A stretch of DNA of 34,580 nucleotides from an uncultured Bacteroides sp. (GTDB lineage: Bacteria; Bacteroidota; Bacteroidia; Bacteroidales; Bacteroidaceae), in the NCBI GenBank assembly GCA_900542985.1, contig UQPQ01000029.1:1-34580 (forward strand). Direction: 5' to 3'. A program made the position numbers and the translations under genes. The notes under the pieces are model-generated. The model was given only the letters and a program-made list of their open reading frames with translations, did no database searches and was not told where the DNA came from. Positions 1-8,113 of this stretch are shown one piece after another (position 1 is the first letter of the stretch; every line of letters begins with the position of its first letter).

Positions 1-52
1 GACTCATAAATCTACCCTTAATCGTGTATTGGATGATAGTTGCGGATTTTAG
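1..52. mobile_element. Putative insertion-sequence end (left edge, partial)
   Basis: The first ~52 bases do not continue the epimerase reading frame: that frame has stops at 7-9, 19-21, 34-36 and 37-39, and epimerase similarity starts only at about 53. Read inward from the epimerase, the segment begins CTAAAATCCGCAAC, which matches CTTAATTCCGCAAC at the right edge (34529) at 12 of 14 positions. This fits the two imperfect terminal inverted repeats of one IS family. One frame stays open from base 2 to a TAG at 50-52, so it may be the last residues of a transposase. The IS family cannot be named from so little sequence. Confidence 0.6.
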
Positions 53-669
53 GTACACTGGAAAGTTCACAGGAAACTCTTAATAAATACCCATTTCCTT
101 TTGTTCTTGAAATAGGCTATCGACTGAAAGGAAATCGAATAGAAGTGATGTGGAGTGTACAAAATACGGGAGATAAGGACATGTATTTCCAAATTGGAGC
201 GCACCCAGCCTTCTATTATCGCGACTTAGATCCGACAACACATAAACGTGGATATCTGGATTTTGGCAAAAAACATACCGACTTAGAATACATTTCACCG
301 GCAGAAAAAGGATGTGTATCTGACAAACGGCATATTTTACACACAGAAAATGGAATCATGGAGCTAACCAGCGATACATTTATGTGCGATACTTATATGT
401 TTGACAATAGTCAGTTGCAAAAAATCACACTGATGGATAAAGAGCAAAAGCCTTACATCAGTCTGGAATTTAGCAGCCCATTAGTTGCTGTATGGTCACC
501 GAGTGCTGTACATCCGGATGTTCCATTTGTTTGCATTGAGCCTTGGTATGGACGTTGTGATAAAGTGGGATATCATGGTGAGTTTAAAGACCGCGAATGG
601 ATGCAACATCTTGCTCCCAACAAAAGCTTTACAACAAGTTACTCAATCATTATAGAAGATATAGAATGA
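53..669 (+). pseudogene. Aldose 1-epimerase (LacX/GalM-like), 5'-truncated
   Basis: This is the C-terminal two thirds (~205 residues) of an aldose 1-epimerase family protein, which interconverts alpha and beta anomers of sugars such as galactose. Family hallmarks are visible: LEIGYRL, then IGAHPAF with the substrate-binding His, and CIEPWYGRCD with the catalytic Glu near the C-terminus. The usual ~290-residue length means about 85 N-terminal residues are missing. Upstream bases carry in-frame stops and resemble an IS end, so the gene is interrupted rather than merely cut by the window. A TTG at 40 opens the frame, but it lies in the putative IS and should not be taken as a native start. The stop overlaps the next gene's start (ATGA). 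Confidence 0.8.
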
Positions 670-1433
670 TCATTTTTCAATACGATCATACTTTCGAAGG
701 AATATTATCGGCTCTATTCGATGCATACAGTCGAAAAACATTTCCAGATTTACTTTTGCCGGAAAAAGAGCCACTTCCTTTGTTTTATGATTCCGTATTT
801 CATGTTGTAACAGACAATAAAAAAGCAGAACGGGTATGGACTGCTTTAAAGAAAAAACTATCCAGGGGAGCCTTGTCTCAGCTCACTTATTGCTGGCTTT
901 CGGAGAAGCCTGAGGCTCCCCTCCTTTTATTCAACTATATGCGGAAAATAGTCATCGCACCGCATTCTATAGAGACAAACTTTAGCGATCCAGACATATT
1001 GGCTATCACACAGCTAGGGAAAAAAGTAAGTTCTGAACAACATAGAGTTCTCCAATTCATGCGTTTTCAAAAAACGTACAATGGAATTTATTATGGAGCA
1101 ATGGCTCCTTTATACAATGTATTTCCACTTACAATCTCTCATTTTCAAAACCGTTTTTCCGATCAGCCTTGGCTCATTTATGACACCAAGCGGAAATATG
1201 GATATTATTATGATCAAAATACAGTAAGCGAAATCACTTTTGAATTTCCCGAACAGTCTCATTTCACAACAGGAAAGTTAAATGATAGTCTACTGGATAT
1301 AAAAGAAAAGCTTTTCCAAACACTTTGGAAAAGCTATTTCGATTCTATCTGTATAAAAGAAAGACTTAATCCAATAAAGCATAAAAAAGATATGCCTGTA
1401 CGTTTTTGGAAGTATCTGACAGAAAAGCAATAA
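666..1433 (+). CDS. DUF4130 / TIGR03915 probable DNA-metabolism protein
   Basis: The product has 255 residues. The open frame extends back to 597, but the ATG at 666 overlaps the epimerase stop as ATGA and gives the family N-terminus MIIFQYDHTFEG (family proteins begin MxxYDGxFEG-like). The C-terminal half has the conserved block of DUF4130: FMRFQKT near residue 131, APLYNVFPLTISHF near 147-160 and WLIYDTKRKYGYYYD at 169-183. The family is described as linked to a radical SAM DNA modification/repair protein (TIGR03916) and sometimes fused to a uracil-DNA-glycosylase-like domain; its biochemical activity is not established. No radical SAM partner lies in this window, and the left IS may have separated them. 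Translation is probably coupled to the epimerase remnant. The stop abuts the stop of the convergent regulator with no gap. Confidence 0.8.
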   Translation: MIIFQYDHTFEGILSALFDAYSRKTFPDLLLPEKEPLPLFYDSVFHVVTDNKKAERVWTALKKKLSRGALSQLTYCWLSEKPEAPLLLFNYMRKIVIAPHSIETNFSDPDILAITQLGKKVSSEQHRVLQFMRFQKTYNGIYYGAMAPLYNVFPLTISHFQNRFSDQPWLIYDTKRKYGYYYDQNTVSEITFEFPEQSHFTTGKLNDSLLDIKEKLFQTLWKSYFDSICIKERLNPIKHKKDMPVRFWKYLTEKQ

Positions 1434-2135
1434 TTATCCTATTTTGCTGATTTTTTTCAAATGCTCTTCGTCTATCAACTTAATCTTACGGCCATCAATA
1501 GCAATCAACTTTTCAGAAGCAAAATTAGACAAAGTTCGAATTGCATTAGAAGTAGTCATATTTGACAAATTGGCCAGATCTTCACGAGACAGATAAATAC
1601 TCAATGTTCTGCCATCTTCCTCCAAACCATATGTATCTTTTAAAAACAACAATGATTCAGCCAGACGGCCACGGATATGTTTTTGAGTTAAACTTACTGT
1701 ACGTTCGTCCGAAATACCTAAATCTTTTGATAACTGACGAATAAAGAACATAGCCAAATCTGTGTTCTCTTGAATCAGTTTTACAATAGTAGGCATTGGT
1801 ATAAGACAAATCGTACAAGGCTCGAAAGCAGCAGCAGCCGTTACAAAATTTTCTTCTGCAAAATAAGCACGATATGCAAAATATTCTTTATTTTTAATTA
1901 CACGTATAATCTGACTACGCCCACCAACTCCGTCTTTATAAATTTTTACCTTTCCGGTAAGCAAACACATTAAATGCATAGGAGTTTCCCCTTCGCAGTA
2001 GATTGTTTCATTTTTTTTATATTTCTGTACAGTAAAGTCCCGTGCAAGAATCGCACGCTGTTCCGTAGTCAGAGGCTGCCATAAATCAGGTATACTTTCT
2101 GCAATTTCAGCTTCTGTAAGTTCTTTCTTAACCAT
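1434..2135 (-). CDS. Crp/Fnr family transcriptional regulator
   Basis: The product has 233 residues. An N-terminal cyclic-nucleotide-binding-like beta-roll spans about residues 20-135 (YKKNETIYCEGE, then LLTGKVKIYKDG). A dimerisation helix follows around 120-165, then a winged helix-turn-helix with recognition region LSREDLANLSNMTTSNAIR at 182-200. The beta-roll lacks the classic cAMP-contacting RTA/S pattern and there is no N-terminal cysteine cluster, so neither cAMP nor an FNR-type iron-sulfur sensor is supported; the ligand is unknown. The gene converges on the DUF4130 gene with adjacent stop codons. A TAnnTTTG box lies about 30 bases upstream of the start. Targets cannot be inferred; the divergent DUF5686 gene shares its upstream region. 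Confidence 0.88.
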   Translation of the reverse strand: MVKKELTEAEIAESIPDLWQPLTTEQRAILARDFTVQKYKKNETIYCEGETPMHLMCLLTGKVKIYKDGVGGRSQIIRVIKNKEYFAYRAYFAEENFVTAAAAFEPCTICLIPMPTIVKLIQENTDLAMFFIRQLSKDLGISDERTVSLTQKHIRGRLAESLLFLKDTYGLEEDGRTLSIYLSREDLANLSNMTTSNAIRTLSNFASEKLIAIDGRKIKLIDEEHLKKISKIG

Positions 2136-2163
2136 AAATGCTATAAAACCATGTTTTCGAACA

Positions 2164-2171
2164 CAAAGGTA
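2164..2171 (-). promoter_or_regulatory. Bacteroides -7 element for the Crp/Fnr gene
   Basis: The minus strand reads TACCTTTG, a full match to TAnnTTTG. It implies transcription starting near 2157 and a ~22-base leader before the start at 2135. I could not find a clear TTG -33 element 19-21 bases upstream. Confidence 0.5.
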
Positions 2172-2235
2172 GGAAGAAAAAATGAAATCTACATTTTAAT
2201 TTCTAAAAATCTCATGCAACAAACCGCTTTTATTA

Positions 2236-2243
2236 TATATTTG
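2236..2243 (+). promoter_or_regulatory. Possible -7 element for the DUF5686 gene
   Basis: TATATTTG matches TAnnTTTG but ends only 8 bases before the ATG at 2252, so the message would be almost leaderless. No TTG is seen at -33. It may be a chance match in AT-rich DNA. Confidence 0.3.
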
Positions 2244-2251
2244 TCACTAGT

Positions 2252-4456
2252 ATGGAGAGAGTCAAGAAGAGATATCATAATTATATACACATATTGCTGG
2301 TACTTTTCCTATTTGTTATTTTTGGAAAGGCACATGCCAACGATGTCTTTATTAATAACAGACTCAATAAACCATACGTATCAGATTCCATCCTTGAGCA
2401 CATCTTCCAATCAGCCAATATTTATGCGACAAAAGTGAAGAGCTATCAGGCAGATCTCTATTTAAAAGGGAAAATGCAAATTCACAAACAAAACCGTATC
2501 ATCAAGTATGTGCCATCCATGTTCCGGTTAGAAAAAGGCATAAAAGACTATATACATGAGTCCATCAGTGAATTACAGTATACAGCTCCAGATATTTACG
2601 ATCGTAAAATACGAGCGATTTCAACAACCTTCCCAGGAGGGAATAGTCGTTTTTTCGACATATTAGATTACCTTAAATTCAACATTTATTCTCCCTCTGT
2701 AATGGGAGATAAGATTCTGTCACCCCTGAATAAGCAGTCGAAAATACATTATAATTATTACCTGGAATCTATCAGCTACTGGTTAGGAACAAAGACCTAT
2801 AAGATACAGATTATTCCGCGTTTCAAGAGCACTCAATTATTGGAAGGATACATATGGATATCAGCTGACGACTTTACAATCCGTCACCTTGAATTTAAAG
2901 GAAGATACGATGTAATCCGTTTCCAACTAAGCATGAGAATGGGAAATACAGAAGAAACAAAATACCTCCCCCAACTTATCAACCTGGATGTAAATTTCAA
3001 GTTTCTACTTAACCATTTGGAAATGAAATATACTGGATGGCTTACCTATAAAGACGTTAAATTCAGGAGCGAAGAAGATATCACACCCAAGTACTTATAT
3101 AAAGATAAAAGCAAATACAATCTGACCAAATCTTATACTTTAACCTGCGACACGGCATGTCTGATACAAAACCGTGACTCCTTCAACCGTATCCGCCCTA
3201 TCCCGCTCAATGAATGGGAAGATTCCTTGTATCTGGCATTCGACCAACGCCACCAAATTCAGGTACAAGATACACTTAAAAAAGAAGAGACAAAATTCCA
3301 AAGAAACTTAACCTATATAGGACAGCTGGGAGATGCACTGATAAGCAGTTATGAAATAGACATCACTAAAATAGGAAGTATCAACTGCTCCCCTCTAATC
3401 AATCCTTTGTTAGTCAGCTACAGCCATACAAATGGAATATCTTACCGGCAGGAGTTTAAATACAATAAGTTATTTCATAATGGAAGACTACTACATATTG
3501 TTCCTCAAATAGGATACAATTTCACCAAAAAAGAACTTTACGCCCAAATGGATGCAGAATATATGTATAACCCCATGAAGCATGGTTCTTTTACATTCAG
3601 TATAGGAAACGGCAACCGCATTTATAGTAGTATTGTACTTGACCAATTAAAAAATCTACCCGATAGCGCCTTCAGTTTTGATGGTCTGGAACTGGATTAT
3701 TTTAAGGATGTATACCTACATGCTTCACACAACATCGAAATTATAAACGGATTGAATCTTTGGACGGGAATAACCATGCACTGGCGTCATACAAAAAGCA
3801 CACCGGAAGTGGCAGCTCGTGGTATACGGTCACAATATAACAGTTTTGCTCCCCGCGTACGATTAGAATGGACTCCCGGCATGTATTACTATATAAATGG
3901 GAACCGAAAAATCAATGTAGGCTCTAAATTTCCTACATTCGTTATCGACTACGAAAGAGGTATCAATATTATGAAAAACTCCGGAAAATATGAACGGGTA
4001 GAATTTTCAGCCGAGCAAAAAATCCGTTTCAGGCAATTACACACCATTGCATATCACTTAGGGGGAGGATTCTTCACCAATCAAGATGATATGTATTTTG
4101 TCGATTACGTAAATTTTGCAAATCGTAATTTGCCACAAGGATGGAATGATGATATGGGAGGTACTTTTCAAATGCTGGATGGAAGATGGTACAATGCTTC
4201 CCGGCATTATTTCAGAGGAAATATGACTTACGAAACCCCTTTCCTTTTATTATATCCGGTCACCCGTCTACTTTCATTCATCCAAAAAGAACGTATTTAT
4301 GCAGGAATCCTTTTTATGCCACATTTAAACCCATATATTGAATTAGGGTACGGCATTGGCACTCATTTATTCGATGGAGGTATATTTATTGGTAATGAAA
4401 AAGGGAAATTCACCTCAATAGGATTTAAATTCACTTTTGAATTGTTTAACAAATAA
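2252..4456 (+). CDS. DUF5686 family outer-membrane protein
   Basis: The product has 734 residues. An N-terminal signal peptide (hydrophobic ILLVLFLFVIFG, probable cleavage after AHA at about residue 29) supports the start at 2252. Residues ~40-330 match the DUF5686 periplasmic part: a SPLNKQSKIHYNYYLESI block, then KTYKIQIIPRFKS and an IWISADDFTIRHLEFKG strand pattern. Residues ~370-734 are rich in alternating aromatic beta strands, consistent with an outer-membrane barrel (RRLLHI-like, YMYNPMKHGSFTFSIG, LNPYIELGYGIGTHLF). Many family members carry an N-terminal carboxypeptidase-like beta-sandwich; this one begins straight with the DUF5686 part. The function of the family is unknown. It is followed by 184 bases and the transglutaminase-like gene, which has its own promoter candidate. 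Confidence 0.82.
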   Translation: MERVKKRYHNYIHILLVLFLFVIFGKAHANDVFINNRLNKPYVSDSILEHIFQSANIYATKVKSYQADLYLKGKMQIHKQNRIIKYVPSMFRLEKGIKDYIHESISELQYTAPDIYDRKIRAISTTFPGGNSRFFDILDYLKFNIYSPSVMGDKILSPLNKQSKIHYNYYLESISYWLGTKTYKIQIIPRFKSTQLLEGYIWISADDFTIRHLEFKGRYDVIRFQLSMRMGNTEETKYLPQLINLDVNFKFLLNHLEMKYTGWLTYKDVKFRSEEDITPKYLYKDKSKYNLTKSYTLTCDTACLIQNRDSFNRIRPIPLNEWEDSLYLAFDQRHQIQVQDTLKKEETKFQRNLTYIGQLGDALISSYEIDITKIGSINCSPLINPLLVSYSHTNGISYRQEFKYNKLFHNGRLLHIVPQIGYNFTKKELYAQMDAEYMYNPMKHGSFTFSIGNGNRIYSSIVLDQLKNLPDSAFSFDGLELDYFKDVYLHASHNIEIINGLNLWTGITMHWRHTKSTPEVAARGIRSQYNSFAPRVRLEWTPGMYYYINGNRKINVGSKFPTFVIDYERGINIMKNSGKYERVEFSAEQKIRFRQLHTIAYHLGGGFFTNQDDMYFVDYVNFANRNLPQGWNDDMGGTFQMLDGRWYNASRHYFRGNMTYETPFLLLYPVTRLLSFIQKERIYAGILFMPHLNPYIELGYGIGTHLFDGGIFIGNEKGKFTSIGFKFTFELFNK

Positions 4457-4597
4457 AATATCAGACATAAAATAAATACCTGTTTGTGAAATATTATCTC
4501 TGAGTTAATAGTTACCAAATTCAAAAGTCATCCTCTTCACATAAGAACCGGCAGAGATTAATTATACAAAATATTAGGACAATCCCTCCGAAAAGCA

Positions 4598-4605
4598 TAT
4601 CTTTG
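4598..4605 (+). promoter_or_regulatory. -7 element for the transglutaminase-like gene
   Basis: TATCTTTG, a full TAnnTTTG match 35 bases before the ATG at 4641, implies a ~29-base leader. No clear TTG is seen at -33. No terminator-like hairpin was seen between the DUF5686 stop (4456) and this box. Confidence 0.5.
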
Positions 4606-4640
4606 CCACAAATCCTTTAACATAATATACATCTTTATTT

Positions 4641-7268
4641 ATGAAAAGACCTTTTTCAGTAATTGCAGGGTTGCTACTTGCAGCCATGCCTGTAATGGCC
4701 CAAACCTCTTTTGACAGCCGGATACACGCCGACTTTCAGAAGAAAAAGGAAGCATTACCTCACGGAGATCTGTTCAATGTTTTTCAAAAACAACTCACAC
4801 AAGAGGAACGTGATGCTTTGACTTTTTATTATGCTTACATGCCTGTAGGCGATATCACTGATTATTCGGGAGATTTTTATTTGGAAAATGTGCGCACCTC
4901 ACTTGCTACACGCAAAGAAACAAGTTGGGGGAAAAACATTCCAGACGATATTTTCAACCATTTCGTTCTCCCAATACGTATTAATAATGAGAATCTTGAC
5001 CGTGCTCGTATGGTATTCCATGACGAACTGATGCCTCGTATCAAAGGTTTGTCCATGCACGATGCAGTACTTGAAGTAAATCACTGGTGTCACGAAAAAG
5101 TAAGTTACCAGCCCGCTGACGCGCGTACCAGTGCCCCACTTGCTTCTGTAAAGACAGCATACGGACGTTGCGGCGAGGAGTCTACTTTTTTAGTAGCTGC
5201 TTTACGTGCGGTAGGTATTCCAGCCCGACAAGTATACACCCCACGATGGGCCCATACAGACGACAATCACGCATGGGTAGAAGCATGGGTAGATGGCAAG
5301 TGGCATTTCTTAGGAGCCTGCGAACCGGAACCAGTACTGAATCTGGGATGGTTTAATCTGCCTGCAAGCCGTGGTATGCTAATGCACACCAAAGTGTTCG
5401 GAGCATATAATGGCCCGGAAGAAGTCATGCGTACTACAGCCAATTATACAGAAATTAATATTATCGGCAATTATGCTAAATTTGAGCCTTTGACCGTAAA
5501 AGTAGTAGACGAGAAAGGAGTGGCTGTAGAAGGAGCCAGCGTGCAGTTTAAAATCTACAACTATGCTGAATTCTTCACAGTACATACCGTACTGACACCT
5601 AAAGACGGAACAGCTAACCTTTCTGCCGGATTAGGCGATATGATCGTAATTGCTACCAAAGGAGACAAATTTGGAATCCGTAAAGTATCTTTTGGAAAAG
5701 AGCGTGAAGCTATTTTAAAATTAGATCACCACACCGGAGAAGAATTTTCATTCCCCGTTGATTTGCTTCCTCCACCTGCCAAACTCAATTTACCGGAAGT
5801 TACTCCAGAACAGCGTGCAGAAAACGATCGCCGCTTCAATCTGGAAGACTCTATTCGTAACGCATATATTGCCACCTTCCCTAATGCCGAAGCAATCCAA
5901 AAATTTGCTACCGCTAACGGATACAAGGCAGAAGACATACAAAAATATATTGTTGCATCACGTGGAAATCATGCAGAAATCATGGGCTTCCTGAAAAAAG
6001 CCGCAGAGAAGAAATATGAAGCACGTGCTCTTGAACTGTTGGCTACATTATCAGCCAAAGACCTTCGTGATACCCCGGAAGACATTTTGAGCGATCACTT
6101 ATACCACACTTCTATGACATCTGATGCAGCCAAAGTTCTGGCCCCGCGCATTGCAGGTGAAATGTTGTCGGCCTACCGTTCATTCTTCCAAAAAGAAATC
6201 AAGGCAAGCGATGCACGCCGTTACAGAAAGGCACCGGAAAAATTGGCAGAATGGTGTCTAAAGAATATTACTTTACGCGATGACCTTTGTTGCGTAGGTA
6301 CATTCATCTCACCCGCTGGAGTATGGAAAAGCCGTACCGCTGATCGTATTTCACGCGATATCTTCTTTGTTGCCGTAGCTCGTTCTTTAGAAATCCCTGC
6401 ATGGATAGACGGAGTAACCGGAAATGTATTCTACCAAAAAGACGGAAAAGATATTAAGGTGAATTTTGAAAGTGGTATTTCCGGAGCAGCAGAAACAGGA
6501 ACTCTTAAGCTGAGTTATTCTTCTATTCCACAACTTGATGATCCTGAATATCTGCGTCATTTCACCTTGTCAAAATTCAACAACGGACGCTTTGATTTGC
6601 TTAACTATCCAGACTTTGCAAAATGGAGCAGTCTGTTTAAAGATGGAGCCTCAATTGATACAGGCTATTATATGATGGTAACAGGAAGCCGTTTGGCTGA
6701 TGGAGGTGTATTAGCTCAGGTTTCTTTGTTTAACATTCACAAGAATCAGACCAAAGAAGATAAACTGATTGTCCGTGACAATACAGAGGAGATCATGGTT
6801 ATTGGCAACTTCAACTCAGAGTCTAAATTCATAGAAACTACAAGTGGAAAAGAAACAAGCATTCTCAACTCCTGCGGAAGAGGACTTTATGTATTGGCTA
6901 TTCTGGGTGTAGGACAGGAACCTACAGATCATACTTTAAAAGACATTGCCGTAAAAGCAAAAGAGTTCGACGAATGTGGCCGTAAAATGGTATTGCTTTT
7001 CCAAAGCCGTGAAGCATACAACAAATACCTGAAAGCACCTGTTCCAGGTCTTCCTGAACACGTTGTATGGGGTATCGATACTGATGGAAGTATTCAAAAG
7101 GATCTACTGGAAGCACTTAACCTCGAAGCCAATACACCATTACCTTTGTTTATTATTGGCGACACATTCAACCGTATTGTCTTCACTTCACATGGATATA
7201 CCATTGGATTGGGCGAACGCTTGTTGAAAATTATCAATAAGATTACAGAAGAAGAAGTCCAACAGTAA
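4641..7268 (+). CDS. Secreted transglutaminase-like protein with thioredoxin-like C-terminus
   Basis: The product has 875 residues with a signal peptide (cleavage likely after AMPVMA, residue 20). A transglutaminase core spans about residues 130-260: catalytic Cys177 in GRCGEES, His210 in DNHAWVEAW, and GACEPEP in place of the usual Asp segment (Glu228 in the third position). Residues ~280-350 look like a beta-sandwich (VDEKGVAVEGASVQFKIYN). Residues ~530-610 resemble a second, degenerate core (SRTADRISRDIFFVAVARSL followed by EIPAWI) without the cysteine. The last ~150 residues (GRGLYVLAILG, MVLLFQSREAYNKYL, PLPLFIIGDTFNRIVF) suggest a thioredoxin fold lacking CxxC. It is probably periplasmic or surface-exposed. 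Enzymes of this fold can be proteases, amidases or cross-linkers; the substrate is unknown. A strong terminator follows. Confidence 0.8.
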   Translation: MKRPFSVIAGLLLAAMPVMAQTSFDSRIHADFQKKKEALPHGDLFNVFQKQLTQEERDALTFYYAYMPVGDITDYSGDFYLENVRTSLATRKETSWGKNIPDDIFNHFVLPIRINNENLDRARMVFHDELMPRIKGLSMHDAVLEVNHWCHEKVSYQPADARTSAPLASVKTAYGRCGEESTFLVAALRAVGIPARQVYTPRWAHTDDNHAWVEAWVDGKWHFLGACEPEPVLNLGWFNLPASRGMLMHTKVFGAYNGPEEVMRTTANYTEINIIGNYAKFEPLTVKVVDEKGVAVEGASVQFKIYNYAEFFTVHTVLTPKDGTANLSAGLGDMIVIATKGDKFGIRKVSFGKEREAILKLDHHTGEEFSFPVDLLPPPAKLNLPEVTPEQRAENDRRFNLEDSIRNAYIATFPNAEAIQKFATANGYKAEDIQKYIVASRGNHAEIMGFLKKAAEKKYEARALELLATLSAKDLRDTPEDILSDHLYHTSMTSDAAKVLAPRIAGEMLSAYRSFFQKEIKASDARRYRKAPEKLAEWCLKNITLRDDLCCVGTFISPAGVWKSRTADRISRDIFFVAVARSLEIPAWIDGVTGNVFYQKDGKDIKVNFESGISGAAETGTLKLSYSSIPQLDDPEYLRHFTLSKFNNGRFDLLNYPDFAKWSSLFKDGASIDTGYYMMVTGSRLADGGVLAQVSLFNIHKNQTKEDKLIVRDNTEEIMVIGNFNSESKFIETTSGKETSILNSCGRGLYVLAILGVGQEPTDHTLKDIAVKAKEFDECGRKMVLLFQSREAYNKYLKAPVPGLPEHVVWGIDTDGSIQKDLLEALNLEANTPLPLFIIGDTFNRIVFTSHGYTIGLGERLLKIINKITEEEVQQ

Positions 7269-7327
7269 ATGTCAAAAAAGAGACAGAAAGAGCATAAGCT
7301 TAATCTGTATTCCTAAAAATAATATTT

Positions 7328-7369
7328 AAATAGCCGGAATGAGTTGTAAAATTCATTCCGGCTATTTTT
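7328..7369 (+). terminator. Rho-independent terminator after the transglutaminase-like gene
   Basis: Perfect 15-base arms (AAATAGCCGGAATGA at 7328-7342 and its complement at 7353-7367) enclose a 10-base loop and are followed by Ts. It lies 60 bases after the stop. Confidence 0.9.
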
Positions 7370-7455
7370 ATCAGCTTATTTCTCACATCAAAACAGAAAT
7401 ACTATCTTTATTATTTAAGCACCTCTAATTGCCCCACAAGAGATTGAAAAAGGAG

Positions 7456-7532
7456 GTCATTCTAAGCGTAGCGCAGAATCTTGAAAGCATTAGCTATTAT
7501 ATACGAGATCTTTCACTTTCGCTCAAAATGAC
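7456..7532. repeat. MITE-like intergenic palindromic repeat
   Basis: A ~77-base element begins GTCATTCTAAGCG and ends CGCTCAAAATGAC; the ends are inverted repeats matching at 11 of 13 positions. Inside are AGAATCTT and GAGATCTTTCACTTTCG. This resembles a widespread class of short intergenic repeats with GTCATTCTGAGCG termini and an internal GAATCT/AGATTC pair. It encodes nothing and its mode of spread is unknown. Confidence 0.6.
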
Positions 7533-8113
7533 ACATGATAGTTAAATCTTATTTTGATTCACCCTCTTCGACAATCTTCATATTATACTATAATCATATT
7601 CTTACAAATAAATATATTTTCCTTCCAAACAATGTTATACAACATAAATCAGTGTCATTAAAAACACTATAATAAAAACAAAAAAACATAGAATAGGCAA
7701 TAAAAGCAGCAAAAAGACATAGTACAACAAGGTAGTAACCCTGTTCAAAATCGATTTGTCACACTTAGCAAAGCAACCTATTTCCCTCGAAACTTACACC
7801 AGTAAGAAGCATTTATTACCGTCTTATAAATCTCTGATATTAAATATTTTATACAAACATATTACAAAAAGAATACACAATATAACGCTACCCTATGAGT
7901 TAATAAGCGTTAAAACACAGATAATCTTTTTTCTACATATTCAATAATTCTTAACTATTTCATATTTTTACTAAAGAATAAGTAAAAAGCTAAACACACA
8001 AACAAATATAACTAATTATAAAAGAGACATATATGACCATTTAATAAGTTTAATCTTACAATACTAACGGAAACGATAAATATATCTTAACCCTAATAAC
8101 AAAATGTCAACCT
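7533..8113. other. AT-rich non-coding stretch upstream of susC
   Basis: About 580 bases with no convincing gene. A 63-codon frame at 7756-7947 has no recognisable content. No full TAnnTTTG box precedes the SusC start; the nearest candidate, TAAGTTTA at 8045-8052, lacks the final G and has no TTG at -33. It probably contains the SusCD promoter and an untranslated leader, but I cannot place either. Confidence 0.5.

Noticed and set aside
40..669. TTG at 40 as the native start of the epimerase
   Set aside because: It lies in the putative IS end, directly after in-frame stops, and the protein would lack ~85 family residues.
7756..7947. 63-codon open frame upstream of SusC
   Set aside because: AT-rich, no start context, and no recognisable protein features; likely leader or promoter DNA.
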